A DNA stretch of 64,000 nucleotides from DASVRA01 sp036388855 (GCA_036388855.1 DASVRA010000022.1:74256-138255); one strand, 5' to 3'. Counted from the first letter of the stretch, positions 38,674 to 48,357 are shown. Notes: a model not told the origin generated them from the letters alone. Translations and numbers: made by a program.

Positions 38674-39804
38674 ATGACGTCCCGCAGCGACACTGACGAC
38701 GGCTCGACCGGCGGGGACCTGTTCCAGCTGGTCTGCGGCGAGGCGCGCACGCCCTTGGAAGGCATCGTCGCCGTCGCCGACCGCCTGGCCCGCCAGCCGA
38801 TGTCGGCCGATGGGCAGGCCTGCGTGAAGACCATCCGCGAGACCGCGCAGGCGCTGCTGCGGCGTTTCGACCAAGCGGCGGAGCTTGCCTCCGGCCGGGC
38901 CGGGCGGCGGGAACTGGCCGCCGAGCCGGTGCAGCTGCGCGCGCTGATGGACGAGGTCCAGGCGGGCTGGCAGGGACGCGCGGGCGAGGGGGTGACCCTG
39001 CTGGTGTCCTATGACGGCGACCCCGACCTGGCCTGCCTCGGCGACGCCGGCCGCCTGCGCCAGCTGTTCGATTGCCTAGTGGGCTCGGCGCTGCGGGTGA
39101 CCCCGCGCGGCGCGGTCGAGGCCAGCCTGCGCGCCCGCGCCGAGGTCGGGGTGGTGCGGCTGGAGGGCCGGGTGCGCGACGGCGGATCCGCGTTGGCGCG
39201 GCAAGGCCTGTCCAACCTCTTCGAGCCGGCCGCGGCGGGCGCGGAAACCGAGCTTTCGCTGTCGCTCAGCCGGGAGCTGGCGGAAGCCATGGGCGGCTCC
39301 ATCCGGGGCGAGGCGAACGCCGGCGCCGGCGGCAGCATCCTGTTCCAGCTCGACCTGCCGCCGATCCAGAAAGCCGAGGAGGCTGAGCCGGCAGGCGGGA
39401 CGCTGGCGCATGTGCTGGTGGTGGACGACAACGCCACCAACCGCATGGTGGCACAGAGCCTCTGCGAGATGTTCGACTGCACCTCCGAGGCTGTCGAGGA
39501 TGGGGTCGAGGCGGTGGAGGCGGTCCGCACCGGCCGCTTCGACCTGATCCTGATGGACATCAAGATGCCGCGCATGGACGGGGTGGAAGCCACCCGCGCC
39601 ATCCGTCAGCTCCCGGGCGCGCCCGCGCGAATTCCGATCATCGCGCTCACCGCCAACGCCGACCCCGACGATGCGCGCGCCTACATCGCCTGCGGCATGT
39701 GCAGCGTGGTGGAAAAGCCGATCAACCCGGAACGGCTGCTGCAGGCGATGAACGCCGCCTTCGCCGAACAGCCTGCGACCGACGCGAAGAGCCGCGCCGC
39801 CTAA
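38674..39804 (+). CDS. hybrid histidine-kinase-like protein: degenerate kinase, intact receiver
   Basis: The 376-residue protein has a HisKA-like helix pair followed by a HATPase-like region and a C-terminal receiver. The H-box reads VCGEARTPLEGIV, so the phosphoacceptor His is Gly22. The N-box equivalent LVGSALRVTPRG lacks the Asn, and the G1 and G2 boxes (VRDGGSAL, TELSLSLSREL) are lost. The receiver looks complete (VLVVDDNATNRM, Asp in LILMDIKMPRMDG, ALTA, VEKPI). No membrane helix or PAS is visible. ATG at 38674 is preferred to TTG at 38641. It is probably a phosphorelay acceptor or scaffold rather than a kinase. Confidence 0.82.
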   Translation: MTSRSDTDDGSTGGDLFQLVCGEARTPLEGIVAVADRLARQPMSADGQACVKTIRETAQALLRRFDQAAELASGRAGRRELAAEPVQLRALMDEVQAGWQGRAGEGVTLLVSYDGDPDLACLGDAGRLRQLFDCLVGSALRVTPRGAVEASLRARAEVGVVRLEGRVRDGGSALARQGLSNLFEPAAAGAETELSLSLSRELAEAMGGSIRGEANAGAGGSILFQLDLPPIQKAEEAEPAGGTLAHVLVVDDNATNRMVAQSLCEMFDCTSEAVEDGVEAVEAVRTGRFDLILMDIKMPRMDGVEATRAIRQLPGAPARIPIIALTANADPDDARAYIACGMCSVVEKPINPERLLQAMNAAFAEQPATDAKSRAA

Positions 39805-39815
39805 AGCGGGCAGCG

Positions 39816-39846
39816 AAAAGGCGGCGCCTTTCGGGCGCCGCCTCCT
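39816..39846. terminator. strong terminator shared by convergent genes
   Basis: GGCGGCGCC and GGCGCCGCC (39820-39842) with a five-base loop form a perfect 9-bp stem. Read on the minus strand the stem is followed by TTTTC, a good intrinsic terminator for the DUF4142 gene. The plus-strand side is followed by TCCTCT. Confidence 0.75.
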
Positions 39847-39867
39847 CTGCCTGGCCTGAGTTCACCC

Positions 39868-40500
39868 TCAGCCTTGCTTCTTGCTGGTGTCCTGCAGCTG
39901 CTTCACCTTGTCCAGGTGCTGCTGGATCTTCGGCGCGCCTTCCGAGGCGTGCGCCTTCAGCGCGGCGTTGTCGCCGTTCTCGGCATAGGTCCGCACCAGG
40001 GTCAGCGCCTCGTTGTGGGCGGCTTCCTGCTGGGCGAGGTAGGCGGTGTCGAAGTCGGCGCCGTTGGCGGCCTTCAGGTTGTCGATCATGCCCTGGCGGC
40101 GCTCGTCGAGCTTGGTCGGGGCGGTGACGTTGGCGCCTGCCTTGGACAGGGCGGCCTTCATCTTCGTCGACATGGTCGTGTGGTCCTTGACCATCATCGC
40201 GCCGAAGGCCTTCACCTGGGCGTTCTGGCCCTTCTGCTGGGCCAGCTTGCCGGCCTCGATCTCATACATGTCGCTGATCGCGGCGTTGGTGACAAAGCCG
40301 TCGGTGGTGCGGCCCAGCGTGGCGGCCGAAGCCATGCCCACGGGCGCGGACATGGCGTCCTGGGCGGCGTTCACCGGCTCGGCCTGACCGGGAGAGTCGC
40401 TGCCGACGCTGCCGCCCGCGCCGGTGTTGTCGGCCTTGTTGCAGGCGGCCATCGAAGCCACGGCGGCGATCGCGGCCGCGCTCATCAGAATGCGTCTCAT
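39868..40500 (-). CDS. DUF4142 family lipoprotein
   Basis: The 210-residue protein has a lipoprotein signal (MRRILMSAAAIAAVASMAA-Cys) followed by a low-complexity linker and a DUF4142 four-helix, ferritin-like domain (about 65-200). Visible parts are DGFVTNAAISDMYEIEAGKLAQQKGQN, VKAFGAMMVKDHTTMS and AYLAQQEAAHNEALTLVRTYAENGDN. It is probably attached to the outer or inner membrane on the periplasmic side; the family is often stress-associated. The start is ATG at 40500. Confidence 0.9.
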   Translation of the reverse strand: MRRILMSAAAIAAVASMAACNKADNTGAGGSVGSDSPGQAEPVNAAQDAMSAPVGMASAATLGRTTDGFVTNAAISDMYEIEAGKLAQQKGQNAQVKAFGAMMVKDHTTMSTKMKAALSKAGANVTAPTKLDERRQGMIDNLKAANGADFDTAYLAQQEAAHNEALTLVRTYAENGDNAALKAHASEGAPKIQQHLDKVKQLQDTSKKQG

Positions 40501-40580
40501 GGAAGTTCTCCCGGGGATGGAAACAAGCGCGAGGGTAACGCGTGCGTGAACGGCGGGGTTCCGGCGTTTTCCAGACGGCT

Positions 40581-42203
40581 TCAGCGGCGCGCCAGCCGCT
40601 CGATCAGCGCCGCGGTGGAAGGATCGTGCGCGCGCCGCTCCCCGCCCTCCAGCTCGGGCAGGATGCGCCCGGCCATGGCTTTGCCGAGCTCCACGCCCCA
40701 CTGGTCGAAGCTGTTGATTCCCCACAGCACGCCCTCGACGAACGTCTTGTGCTCGTAAAGGGCGATCAGCGCCCCCAGCGCCTCGGGCGTCAGGCGGTCG
40801 AGCAGGATCAGGTTTGAGGGGCGATCGCCGGGGAAGGCCCGCTGGGGGGCGAGGCGGGCGATCTCGTCTGCCGGCAGGCCATTGGCCTGAAGCTCTGCGC
40901 GCGCATCGGCCTCGGAGCGGCCGACCATCAGGGCCTCCGCCTGGGCCAGGCAGTTGGACAGCAGCTTTGCGTGGGCGCCGGGCGGCCCCTCGGGGTTGTC
41001 GGCCACCGCGATGAAATCGATGGGGACCACGTCGGTCCCCTGGTGCAGCATCTGGAAGAAGGCGTGCTGGGCGTTGGCGCCGGGCTCGCCGAACACCACT
41101 GGCGAGGTGGCGCGCGGGGCGGGCGAGCCGTCCGGACGCACACGCTTGCCGTTGGACTCCATCTCCAGCTGCTGGAGGAAGGCCGGCAGCAGCCGCAGGC
41201 GCTGGGCGTAGGGGATCACCGCCCGGGCCGCGCGGCCGAGGCCGTTGCGGTTATAGACGTGCGAGAGGGCCAGCAGCACCGGAGCGTTGCGCTCAAGCGG
41301 CGCCGCGGTGAAGTGGGCGTCCATGCCGGCGGCGCCTTGCAGCATGCGCTCGAAACGCTCGAAGCCGAGGCCGATGGCGCAAGAGAGCCCCACGGCCGAC
41401 CAGAGGGAGAAGCGGCCGCCCACCCAGTCCCGGAAGCCGAACACCCGGTCCGGCCGCACGCCGAAACCGGCGGTGGCCTCGGGCGCGGCGGAGACGGCGG
41501 CGAGGTGTTCCTTCGCGCCTTCCTCGCCCAGCGCCTCGCGCAGCCAGGCGCGCGCGGCCTCGGCGTTGGCCATGGTTTCCTGGGTGGTGAAGGTCTTGGA
41601 GACCGCCACCAGGAGAGTTTCGCGCGGGTCGAGTCCTGCGAGCGCGGCGGCGATCTCGGAGCCGTCGACGTTGGCGGCGAAGCGCAGCTCGATCGCCGGC
41701 CGGAGGTCCTTCAGCGCCTCCCAGACCAGCCGGGGGCCCAAGTCGGAGCCGCCGATGCCGATGTGAACGACGGCGCGGATGGGTCGGCCGGCGGCGCCGG
41801 CGATCGCGCCGGAACACACGCCTTCGGCGAAGGCGCGCATGGCTTGCCGGCTCGCCTCGACCTCGCGCGACACCGGCTCGCCCTGCGCATGGAACGTCCC
41901 GCCGTCCGGGGCGCGGAGCGCCGGATGAAGGACGGCGCGCCCTTCGGAGCGGTTGATCGGCTCGCCCGCGAACAGTGCGGCGCGGGCGGCCTCGACATCG
42001 GCGGCGCGGGCGAGGGCGAGGGCGGCGTCGAAGCCCTCCGCCGACCAGGGCTGCTTTGAAAGGTCGAGGCGGAGACCGGCGGCGTCGAGCGTCAGGCGGT
42101 CAAGCCGGTCAGGCTCGGCGGCGAACAGGCCGAGGATGCCGCGTCCATCATCCGCCGCCGCCGCGCGTTCAAGCCGCGCCCAGGCCGCTTCGACATCGCC
42201 CAT
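40581..42203 (-). CDS. pgi: glucose-6-phosphate isomerase
   Basis: This enzyme of glycolysis and gluconeogenesis has 540 residues. Typical motifs are VVHIGIGGSDLGPRLVWEAL, SKTFTTQETMANA, FGFRDWVGGRFSLWSAVGL, the PGI signature region QLEMESNGKRV and a C-terminal HKTFVEGVLWGINSFDQWGVELGK. It starts with ATG at 42203, 31 bases from the divergent hypothetical gene. Confidence 0.96.
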   Translation of the reverse strand: MGDVEAAWARLERAAAADDGRGILGLFAAEPDRLDRLTLDAAGLRLDLSKQPWSAEGFDAALALARAADVEAARAALFAGEPINRSEGRAVLHPALRAPDGGTFHAQGEPVSREVEASRQAMRAFAEGVCSGAIAGAAGRPIRAVVHIGIGGSDLGPRLVWEALKDLRPAIELRFAANVDGSEIAAALAGLDPRETLLVAVSKTFTTQETMANAEAARAWLREALGEEGAKEHLAAVSAAPEATAGFGVRPDRVFGFRDWVGGRFSLWSAVGLSCAIGLGFERFERMLQGAAGMDAHFTAAPLERNAPVLLALSHVYNRNGLGRAARAVIPYAQRLRLLPAFLQQLEMESNGKRVRPDGSPAPRATSPVVFGEPGANAQHAFFQMLHQGTDVVPIDFIAVADNPEGPPGAHAKLLSNCLAQAEALMVGRSEADARAELQANGLPADEIARLAPQRAFPGDRPSNLILLDRLTPEALGALIALYEHKTFVEGVLWGINSFDQWGVELGKAMAGRILPELEGGERRAHDPSTAALIERLARR

Positions 42204-42291
42204 GAGTTAACCCTCGCTTTGCCGGCGCGGCGCCATGCTTGCAGCCTCCCGCGCGCGCCTCCTCGCCCGCGTCACAATCCGGATCAAGCCC

Positions 42292-42771
42292 ATGTGCGAA
42301 GCCGTCGCCCTAGCCCTCGCCGCCGCCCTCTCCACCGCCTCTCCGGCCGCGGCCGTCCCGGTCCAGCCCGCCAGCGCCGTCGCCGCGCCCATAACGGTGG
42401 CGGGCGAGCCCATGTATGCCGACATCATCGCCCGCGCCCGCGGGCTGAAGGCGCGGGTGGAGCACTACCGCCGGCCGGGCCTCGCCGCCTCTGGGGCCGC
42501 CGCGACTCTGCCCGAACTCGATCCGTTCCGCGCTCAGGTCGGCCAGCTCGCCGACCTCGACATGAAGGGGCACCTGGACCTGAAGGCGCGCGGCGTCGAC
42601 GGCGACCTGAAGTGCATCCTCAAGGGAATCTCCGAGGACCTGCCCAAGCGCCTGTCCGACCTCGACGCGGCCAAGACCGGCGCCGAGCAGGACACGGCGC
42701 TGCGGGAGATGGCCTACCTGCTCAACGACAACGTCGAGGTGCTGACCTCGCCACCGAAGCCGCCGGTCTAG
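42292..42771 (+). CDS. exported protein of unknown function
   Basis: The product has 159 residues if started at ATG 42292, which gives a normal signal peptide (CEAVALALAAALSTASPAAA). An in-frame ATG at 42235 would add 19 Arg-rich residues. The mature part is helical, with YADIIARARGLKARVEHYR, PFRAQVGQLADLDMKGHLDL and a single Cys in DLKCILKGISEDLP. I recognise no family. Its 3' end overlaps the convergent DsbD-type gene by four bases. Confidence 0.7.
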   Translation: MCEAVALALAAALSTASPAAAVPVQPASAVAAPITVAGEPMYADIIARARGLKARVEHYRRPGLAASGAAATLPELDPFRAQVGQLADLDMKGHLDLKARGVDGDLKCILKGISEDLPKRLSDLDAAKTGAEQDTALREMAYLLNDNVEVLTSPPKPPV

Positions 42772-44912
42772 GCGCGCGTCCCGGCGGCCCGCTCCAGCGC
42801 GGCCACCACCGCTCCTTCAGTCAGCAGCTGCGGCAGCACCCGCGGCTCGCCTTGGCCGCCGGCGGGATAAACCAGGTAGAGCGGCACGCCAGCGCGGCCG
42901 TGGCGGGCGAGCTCCCGGGCGATGGTTTCGTCGCGGCGGGTCCAGTCGGCCTTCAGGTAAGCGGCGCCGGTTCGGACGAACGCTTCCCCAACGGAGCGGC
43001 GCGAGAGCGCGACCTGGTCGTTCACCTGGCAGGTGACGCACCAGGCGGCGGTGAAGTTGACCAGCACGGGCCGCCCCTCCGCCCGCAACGCCGCCACCCG
43101 CTCCGGACTCCAGGGCTCGGAGACAAGACCACGGGAGGGGGAGACGTTCCCAACCGCGGAGCCGTCCGGGGCGGCAAGGCGCACGCCGGCGCCCGCGGCC
43201 TCAACAGCCACAAGGGCGGCCGCGGCGGCCGTGGCGGCGTAAGGCCAGAGCCGCCCGCCCCGCGCCCTCGCCCGCTGACCACGCCCGAACAGCCAAGCGG
43301 CAAGGGCCACGGCCAGCGCCGCGGCCAGGACGGCGGCCATGGTCGTCGTCCCGGCCTGCTGGGTCAGCACCCAGAGCAGCCAAGCGGCCGCGCCATACAT
43401 CGGAAACGCCAGGAGCTTGCGCAACGTGTCCATCCACGGGCCCGGGCGAGGCAGCCGGCGCAGCAGGCCTGGAGAAAAACTGAGCAGAAGGAAGGGCGCC
43501 GCGAACCCGGCGCCCAGCGCCAGAAACACCGCAACCGACGTCGGGCCGCTCTGGATGAGGGCATAGCCCAAGGCTCCAGCCATGAACGGGGCGGTGCAGG
43601 GCGCCGCGACCACCACGGCCAGCGCGCCGGTGAAGAACGCGCCCGCCAGGCCGCCCCGGCCGGCCAGACTCCCGCCGGTCCCAGCGGGAGCCAAGTCCGC
43701 CTCGAAGACGCCGGATAGATTCAATGCGATCAGCAGCATGAGCAGGGCCAGGGCCGCGACGACGTAGGGGTTCTGCAGCTGGAAGCCCCAACCGGCCGCG
43801 GCCCCTGCGGCCTTGGCGGCAAGCAGCGCCAGGGCGAGGGCGGCGAAGGCCGCCAGCACGCCCCCGGTGAAGGCCAGGCCCTGGCGCCGCGCGGCGGCGG
43901 CCTCATGGGCGTGCCCGGCCAGCGACGCGGCTTTCATCGACAGGATCGGGAAGACGCAGGGCATGGCGTTGAGGACCACCCCGCCAAGAAAGGCGAAGAC
44001 GAGCGCCAGCGGCAGGCCTAGGCCGCCGCCGGCTTTGAGAGCGGCGCCTGCGTTCGCCACGGCTCCGGCGGGGAGCGCGCCGCGTGGCGCCGAGATTTCA
44101 TACGTCCTGCCGCCTGCCAAGGAGAGGACGCCTGAGATCGCCGCGGGAGGCGCGGCGGCTGGGAAGCCCTCGGCCGGCTCCAGGGTCAGCGTGACTCCTT
44201 CGGCGCCCGCCTGGGCCTTCTGCGGCTTGGCGTGGTCGATGATCGAACCTTCGAAAGGGAAGAAGTAGGCTCCCGTGATGTCGGCCCCGCGCAGCGGCGT
44301 TCCTGTGACGGCCAGTTTCAGCGCGCGGGACTGCAGCGCGTAGGTCGCCTTCAGGCTCCCCCGTTTGGGTGCGTCCGCGAGCGTGCGGGTGACCGCGGCG
44401 CCCCAACCGGGATGGGGTCCGGCGGAAACGGCGACAATCGGCAGGTCCAGGGCCAGGCTGGCGGTCTGCGGGATGCAGATGTCCTTGCACACCAGCATCA
44501 GCACTTCGGCGGAAAGGCGGGCGGTGTCTCCGGGCCTTGCCGAAGCCGGCGCGGCGAGGGACACGGGCAGCAGCACCTCGCCCTCGTAACCGTAGTTCAT
44601 CAGCGGCCCGACCGGCAGCCGCTTGGGCGCGGGCCAGACGATGTCTCCCGCGCGCCAGCCTTGCGGCAAGGTCCAGGTGATCTGGGTCGCCTCGCCGGAG
44701 TCGCCGGGGTTGCGCCAGTAGGTGTGCCAGCCGGGTTCGATCACCTGGCGCAGCGCGACATGCACCGTCCCGCCCGGCGTGATCCCCTGCTCCGCCGCCA
44801 CCAGTTCGGCCCTGACGCGGGGCTGACCGAGCTGGGCCAGGGCGGGCATGGCTGGCAGCAAGGCGAACGCCGCCAACCAGGCCAGGAGGGCCGCTGTTCT
44901 TGCCGCGCGCAT
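42768..44912 (-). CDS. DsbD/ScsB-type thiol:disulfide interchange protein
   Basis: The protein passes electrons from cytoplasmic thioredoxin to periplasmic thiol proteins. The 714-residue product has a signal peptide, an N-terminal periplasmic domain with the Cys pair CKDICIP, about eight membrane helices including the redox cysteines of NAMPCVFPILSMK and APCTAPFMAGALG, and a C-terminal thioredoxin domain with WCVTC. The large N-terminal domain fits the ScsB subgroup better than E. coli DsbD. The start is ATG at 44912; the open frame continues upstream but is antisense to the MaoC-like gene. Confidence 0.9.
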   Translation of the reverse strand: MRAARTAALLAWLAAFALLPAMPALAQLGQPRVRAELVAAEQGITPGGTVHVALRQVIEPGWHTYWRNPGDSGEATQITWTLPQGWRAGDIVWPAPKRLPVGPLMNYGYEGEVLLPVSLAAPASARPGDTARLSAEVLMLVCKDICIPQTASLALDLPIVAVSAGPHPGWGAAVTRTLADAPKRGSLKATYALQSRALKLAVTGTPLRGADITGAYFFPFEGSIIDHAKPQKAQAGAEGVTLTLEPAEGFPAAAPPAAISGVLSLAGGRTYEISAPRGALPAGAVANAGAALKAGGGLGLPLALVFAFLGGVVLNAMPCVFPILSMKAASLAGHAHEAAAARRQGLAFTGGVLAAFAALALALLAAKAAGAAAGWGFQLQNPYVVAALALLMLLIALNLSGVFEADLAPAGTGGSLAGRGGLAGAFFTGALAVVVAAPCTAPFMAGALGYALIQSGPTSVAVFLALGAGFAAPFLLLSFSPGLLRRLPRPGPWMDTLRKLLAFPMYGAAAWLLWVLTQQAGTTTMAAVLAAALAVALAAWLFGRGQRARARGGRLWPYAATAAAAALVAVEAAGAGVRLAAPDGSAVGNVSPSRGLVSEPWSPERVAALRAEGRPVLVNFTAAWCVTCQVNDQVALSRRSVGEAFVRTGAAYLKADWTRRDETIARELARHGRAGVPLYLVYPAGGQGEPRVLPQLLTEGAVVAALERAAGTRA

Positions 44913-44963
44913 CCATGCACAGCTATTGACCTCGGCGCGGCCGGGCAAGGCTTGGAGGCACGC

Positions 44964-45353
44964 ATGACCTTCGACGAGCTTCGCGTGGGCCAGGTGCTGT
45001 CGATGGGCGCCGCCGTGGTCGAGCCGCAGACGATGGGCCAGTTCATCGCCGCCTTCTGCCCCGGCTGGGACATCGGGCAAGGGGCGCCCGAGGCCCTGGT
45101 CTACGCCATCTGGTCCAAGCTCGACCGGCAGCTCTACCGCGAATGGCCGCACGCCAAGCGGCTGGCGGTGGACGCGCTGAGGTGGGCGCGCAACCCGCCG
45201 CCGGGCGAGCTGCTGCACGGGCGGCTCACCGTCATGGCGCTCGACCCGGTGGGTGAGCACAAGGGCGTGGTCATCGCCCAGCACGACCTGCTGGACGAGT
45301 CCGGGCGGCTGGTGTTCTCGTGCCTCACCCGCGACGTGTTCGGGCGGGGCTGA
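44964..45353 (+). CDS. MaoC-like hotdog-fold protein
   Basis: The 129-residue protein begins at ATG 44964 after TTGGAGGCACGC. Segments TFDELRVGQVLSMGAAVV, HGRLTVMALDPVGEHKGVVIAQHDLLDESGRLVFSCLTRDVF match the hotdog fold of MaoC-type dehydratases, which act on enoyl thioesters. The canonical D-x4-H hydratase motif is not clear, so catalytic activity is uncertain. It is divergent from the DsbD-type gene and convergent with the SapC gene. Confidence 0.72.
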   Translation: MTFDELRVGQVLSMGAAVVEPQTMGQFIAAFCPGWDIGQGAPEALVYAIWSKLDRQLYREWPHAKRLAVDALRWARNPPPGELLHGRLTVMALDPVGEHKGVVIAQHDLLDESGRLVFSCLTRDVFGRG

Positions 45354-45358
45354 CCGCC

Positions 45359-46156
45359 TCAGGCGTGGCCGACGCTCTGGGTGCTGGGCGTGCGGTTGAA
45401 GTGCATGGCCAGGAGTCTGTCCCAACCGGCCATGGAGATCAGGTGGGCGTAGATCTGGTGCAGCGCCCCGGTGTCGCGCAGCTCCGCCAGCTTCTCGGTC
45501 GGCAGGGCGTTCAGCTTCTTCTCGTCGATGGCGAAGAACTCCGCGATCGGCTGGGCCGTGCCTTCGCTGCCGTCGGTGTTCCGCGGAGTGAAGCTGGCGG
45601 TGCGGACCTCGAACAGGTCGAGTTCCTCCAGGTGGTCGCAGAAGCGGTCGGTGAGCTGGCGCGAGGCCTCGAAGTCGTTGCAGAACTTGATGGTGTCGTC
45701 GATCAACTTGGAGGGCTCGCCGTTCTCGAAAAACGGCATCTCCGGGTTCTCGCCGACCAATTCCGAGCCGCGGTCGAGCACCAGGACCATGCGCTGATTG
45801 TCCTGATCGTTGGCGAGCGCGAAGGGATAGCGTCGCACGTAGAGCGGCACATAGGCCTCGGGCTTGAAGCCGGTCTTGGCGTCCACGAATAGGCTCTGCC
45901 CTGGCGCCAGCGCCAGCACCGCGGCGGGGCGGCGGGGACTGCCGGCGAAGATGATCGGGTAGGAGAGGGCCGCGGGGGCGAACTCGTTGACCATCAGGGG
46001 CACGATGTTGGCCCCGGCTACGAAGCCGTAGGGGTTGTCGATCCGCTTCAGGCCCAGATTGGCGTGGACGATCTTATTCAGCGGCTCGGGCTGGCTGTAG
46101 AACAGCAGGGTGCCGCTGAGCGGCGGCTGTTGCGGCTGGGGGCCGATCTCGGTCAT
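45359..46156 (-). CDS. SapC family protein
   Basis: The 265-residue protein belongs to the SapC family named after the Campylobacter fetus S-layer-associated gene. Typical parts are NPYGFVAGANIVPLMVNEFAPAALSYPIIF, VLALAPGQSLFVDAKTGFKPEAYVPLYVRRYPF and DDTIKFCNDFEASRQLTDRFCDHLEE. In proteobacteria these genes often neighbour TonB receptor or tryptophan halogenase genes, which are not seen here. The function is unclear. The start is ATG at 46156. Confidence 0.88.
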   Translation of the reverse strand: MTEIGPQPQQPPLSGTLLFYSQPEPLNKIVHANLGLKRIDNPYGFVAGANIVPLMVNEFAPAALSYPIIFAGSPRRPAAVLALAPGQSLFVDAKTGFKPEAYVPLYVRRYPFALANDQDNQRMVLVLDRGSELVGENPEMPFFENGEPSKLIDDTIKFCNDFEASRQLTDRFCDHLEELDLFEVRTASFTPRNTDGSEGTAQPIAEFFAIDEKKLNALPTEKLAELRDTGALHQIYAHLISMAGWDRLLAMHFNRTPSTQSVGHA

Positions 46157-46347
46157 TGGAAAATCTCGATAGGAGCGCCGCCGGGCGCTAGGATGGCGGC
46201 TTCTAGCCGAGGGGGCGGCGGCCCGCAATGTAACGGGGCGCGGCCCTTGCGCACCACGGCCGCCACCGGGAGTTGCGCGGGGACGGCGGACGCACACCCG
46301 TTCTTTACCTCCCCCACCCACTCTCTGGCCGGGCGAGAACCGGCGGC

Positions 46348-48318
46348 ATGACCGAGAAGGCGAGCGAAGACTCCTGCGCCGAAGTGGCGGTGGCCTCGGA
46401 CCTGCTGGCTCTGGCGGGAGTCGGGGTGTTCAGCCTTCCGCCCGGCGGCCCGATCGAGTGGTCGCAGCCGCTGAAGAGCGCCGCGCCGTTCGACGCGCGC
46501 GCCCTGACCGACAGATTCGAGGGCAACTGCCATCCCGACGACTATGACCGGGTCATGAGCCTGGTCGGGCGACTATGGGAGTCGGGCGGCGAGGGCGACT
46601 TCGAATACCGGATCCGGCGCGGCGACGGAGGCTGGCTCAAGCTGCGCACCACCTACCGCACCACCTCGGGAGCGGAGGGGCATACGCTGCGCGCGCTGGT
46701 TCAGGACGTGACGGCGGTGTCGGAGGCGTATGACACGGCGGTGTGGGCCGAAAAGCAGGTGAGGGCCTTGATGGAGGAGTCGCGGGTGAACGCCCGCAGG
46801 CTCAAGCTGGCTCTGGGCGCCGCCCAGGCGGGGGTGTTCGAGATCGACCACGAGGCGGAGACCTTCTGGTGCTCGCCCGAGTTCGTGCTGCTGATCGGAC
46901 GGCAGATGTCCTACGCCGAAGCCTGCGCCCTGCCGTGGAGTTTCGTGCATCCGGATGACCGGGCGGAGGTGCGGGAAGCCGCAAGGGTGTGGATGAAGGG
47001 GGCGCTGCTGAACGCGCCGCTGGACCTGCGCATCGTGCGGCCCGACGGCCAGTCGCGGTGGGTGCGGCTCTATTATGAGCTGAAGCGCGACGTCCGCGGA
47101 CGGGCGCGGCGCAGCGTGGGGCTGATGCTCGACATCGACGAGCGCAAGCGCCAGGAGCTGGCGCTGATTCAGGCGGAAAAGGCGGCCCAGGCGGGGGCGG
47201 AGGCGAAGTCGCGGTTCCTGGCCTCGGTCAGCCATGAGATCCGCACACCGATGAACGGCGTGCTGGGCGTGCTGCACCTGCTGAAGTCGGAGGCGCTGAG
47301 CGAGGGCGCGCGCGGGCTGCTCGACGAGGCGCTGGCGTGCGGGAAGATGCTGTCGGAGCTGATCAACGACGTGCTGGACTTCTCCAAGATCGAGGCGGAC
47401 CAGCTGGAACTGGCGCCCGAGCCCACCGATCCGGCGGCCACCCTGGACGGGGTGGCGCGGCTGCTGCTGCCGCAATGCGCGGAGAAGGGGCTCTACTTGC
47501 GGCTGGAGGTGGAGCCGGGGATCGGTTGGGCCTTGGTCGATCCGATCCGGCTGCGGCAGGCGCTGTTCAACCTGCTCGGCAACGCGGTGAAGTTCACGTT
47601 GGAAGGCGGCGTCGAGGTGCGGCTGCGCGCGGCGGGCGCGGGCGAGGCCCGGCGGCTGCGGTTCGAGGTATCGGACACGGGCGTGGGCATCGCCGAGGAG
47701 GCCCTGCCGCACATCTTCCAACTGTTTTCGCAGGCCGACAGCTCCACGACGCGGCGGTTTGGCGGCACCGGGCTCGGCCTGGCGATCACGCGCAGGCTCG
47801 CCCATCTGATGAGTGGCGAGGTCGAGGTGCAAAGCGCCGAGGGCGCAGGCACCACCTTCGTGCTGGAGATTGCCGCCCCGGAAGCGGCGGCGCCGGACGC
47901 CGAGGCCGAGGAGGTCCAGTCGCTGGACGGGCTGAGGGTGCTGGTGGTGGAGGACAACCCCACCAACCGGACCATAGCCACCAAGGTCCTGGAGAACCTC
48001 GGCGCGGCGGTTCAAACCGCCGAAGACGGGCTTGCGGGGGTCGAGGCCGCGGCGGCCGGCGGCTTCGACCTGATCCTGATGGACGTGCAGATGCCGGTGA
48101 TGGACGGGCTGGAGGCCACCCGTCGCATCCGCGCGCTGCCCGGGCCGGCGGCGCGCACACCGATCGTGGCGCTTACCGCCAACGTGATGGCGCATCAGCG
48201 CCAGACCTACCTCGCCGCCGGCATGGACGGCGTGGCCGCCAAGCCGATTTCGCCAGCGGCGCTGCTAGGCGAGATCGCGCGGATCGCGGCGGCGGGCGTG
48301 GAAGTAGCGGCGGCCTGA
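46348..48318 (+). CDS. PAS-domain hybrid histidine kinase
   Basis: The 656-residue protein has two PAS-like domains (about 20-125, with HPDDYDRVM; and 155-280, with FVHPDDRAEVREAARVW). A HisKA domain follows with SVSHEIRTPMNGVLG, a HATPase domain with NLLGNAVKFT, SDTGVGI and GTGLGLAITRRL, and a C-terminal receiver with VLVVEDNPTNRT, LILMDVQMPVMDG, ALTAN and AAKPI. No membrane helix is seen, so it is probably cytosolic. ATG at 46348 is the likely start. An HPt partner is not adjacent. Confidence 0.92.
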   Translation: MTEKASEDSCAEVAVASDLLALAGVGVFSLPPGGPIEWSQPLKSAAPFDARALTDRFEGNCHPDDYDRVMSLVGRLWESGGEGDFEYRIRRGDGGWLKLRTTYRTTSGAEGHTLRALVQDVTAVSEAYDTAVWAEKQVRALMEESRVNARRLKLALGAAQAGVFEIDHEAETFWCSPEFVLLIGRQMSYAEACALPWSFVHPDDRAEVREAARVWMKGALLNAPLDLRIVRPDGQSRWVRLYYELKRDVRGRARRSVGLMLDIDERKRQELALIQAEKAAQAGAEAKSRFLASVSHEIRTPMNGVLGVLHLLKSEALSEGARGLLDEALACGKMLSELINDVLDFSKIEADQLELAPEPTDPAATLDGVARLLLPQCAEKGLYLRLEVEPGIGWALVDPIRLRQALFNLLGNAVKFTLEGGVEVRLRAAGAGEARRLRFEVSDTGVGIAEEALPHIFQLFSQADSSTTRRFGGTGLGLAITRRLAHLMSGEVEVQSAEGAGTTFVLEIAAPEAAAPDAEAEEVQSLDGLRVLVVEDNPTNRTIATKVLENLGAAVQTAEDGLAGVEAAAAGGFDLILMDVQMPVMDGLEATRRIRALPGPAARTPIVALTANVMAHQRQTYLAAGMDGVAAKPISPAALLGEIARIAAAGVEVAAA

Positions 48319-48357
48319 CGGCTTGCCCGCCGGGCGCGGTTCGGGCTCTTGGGCGTG

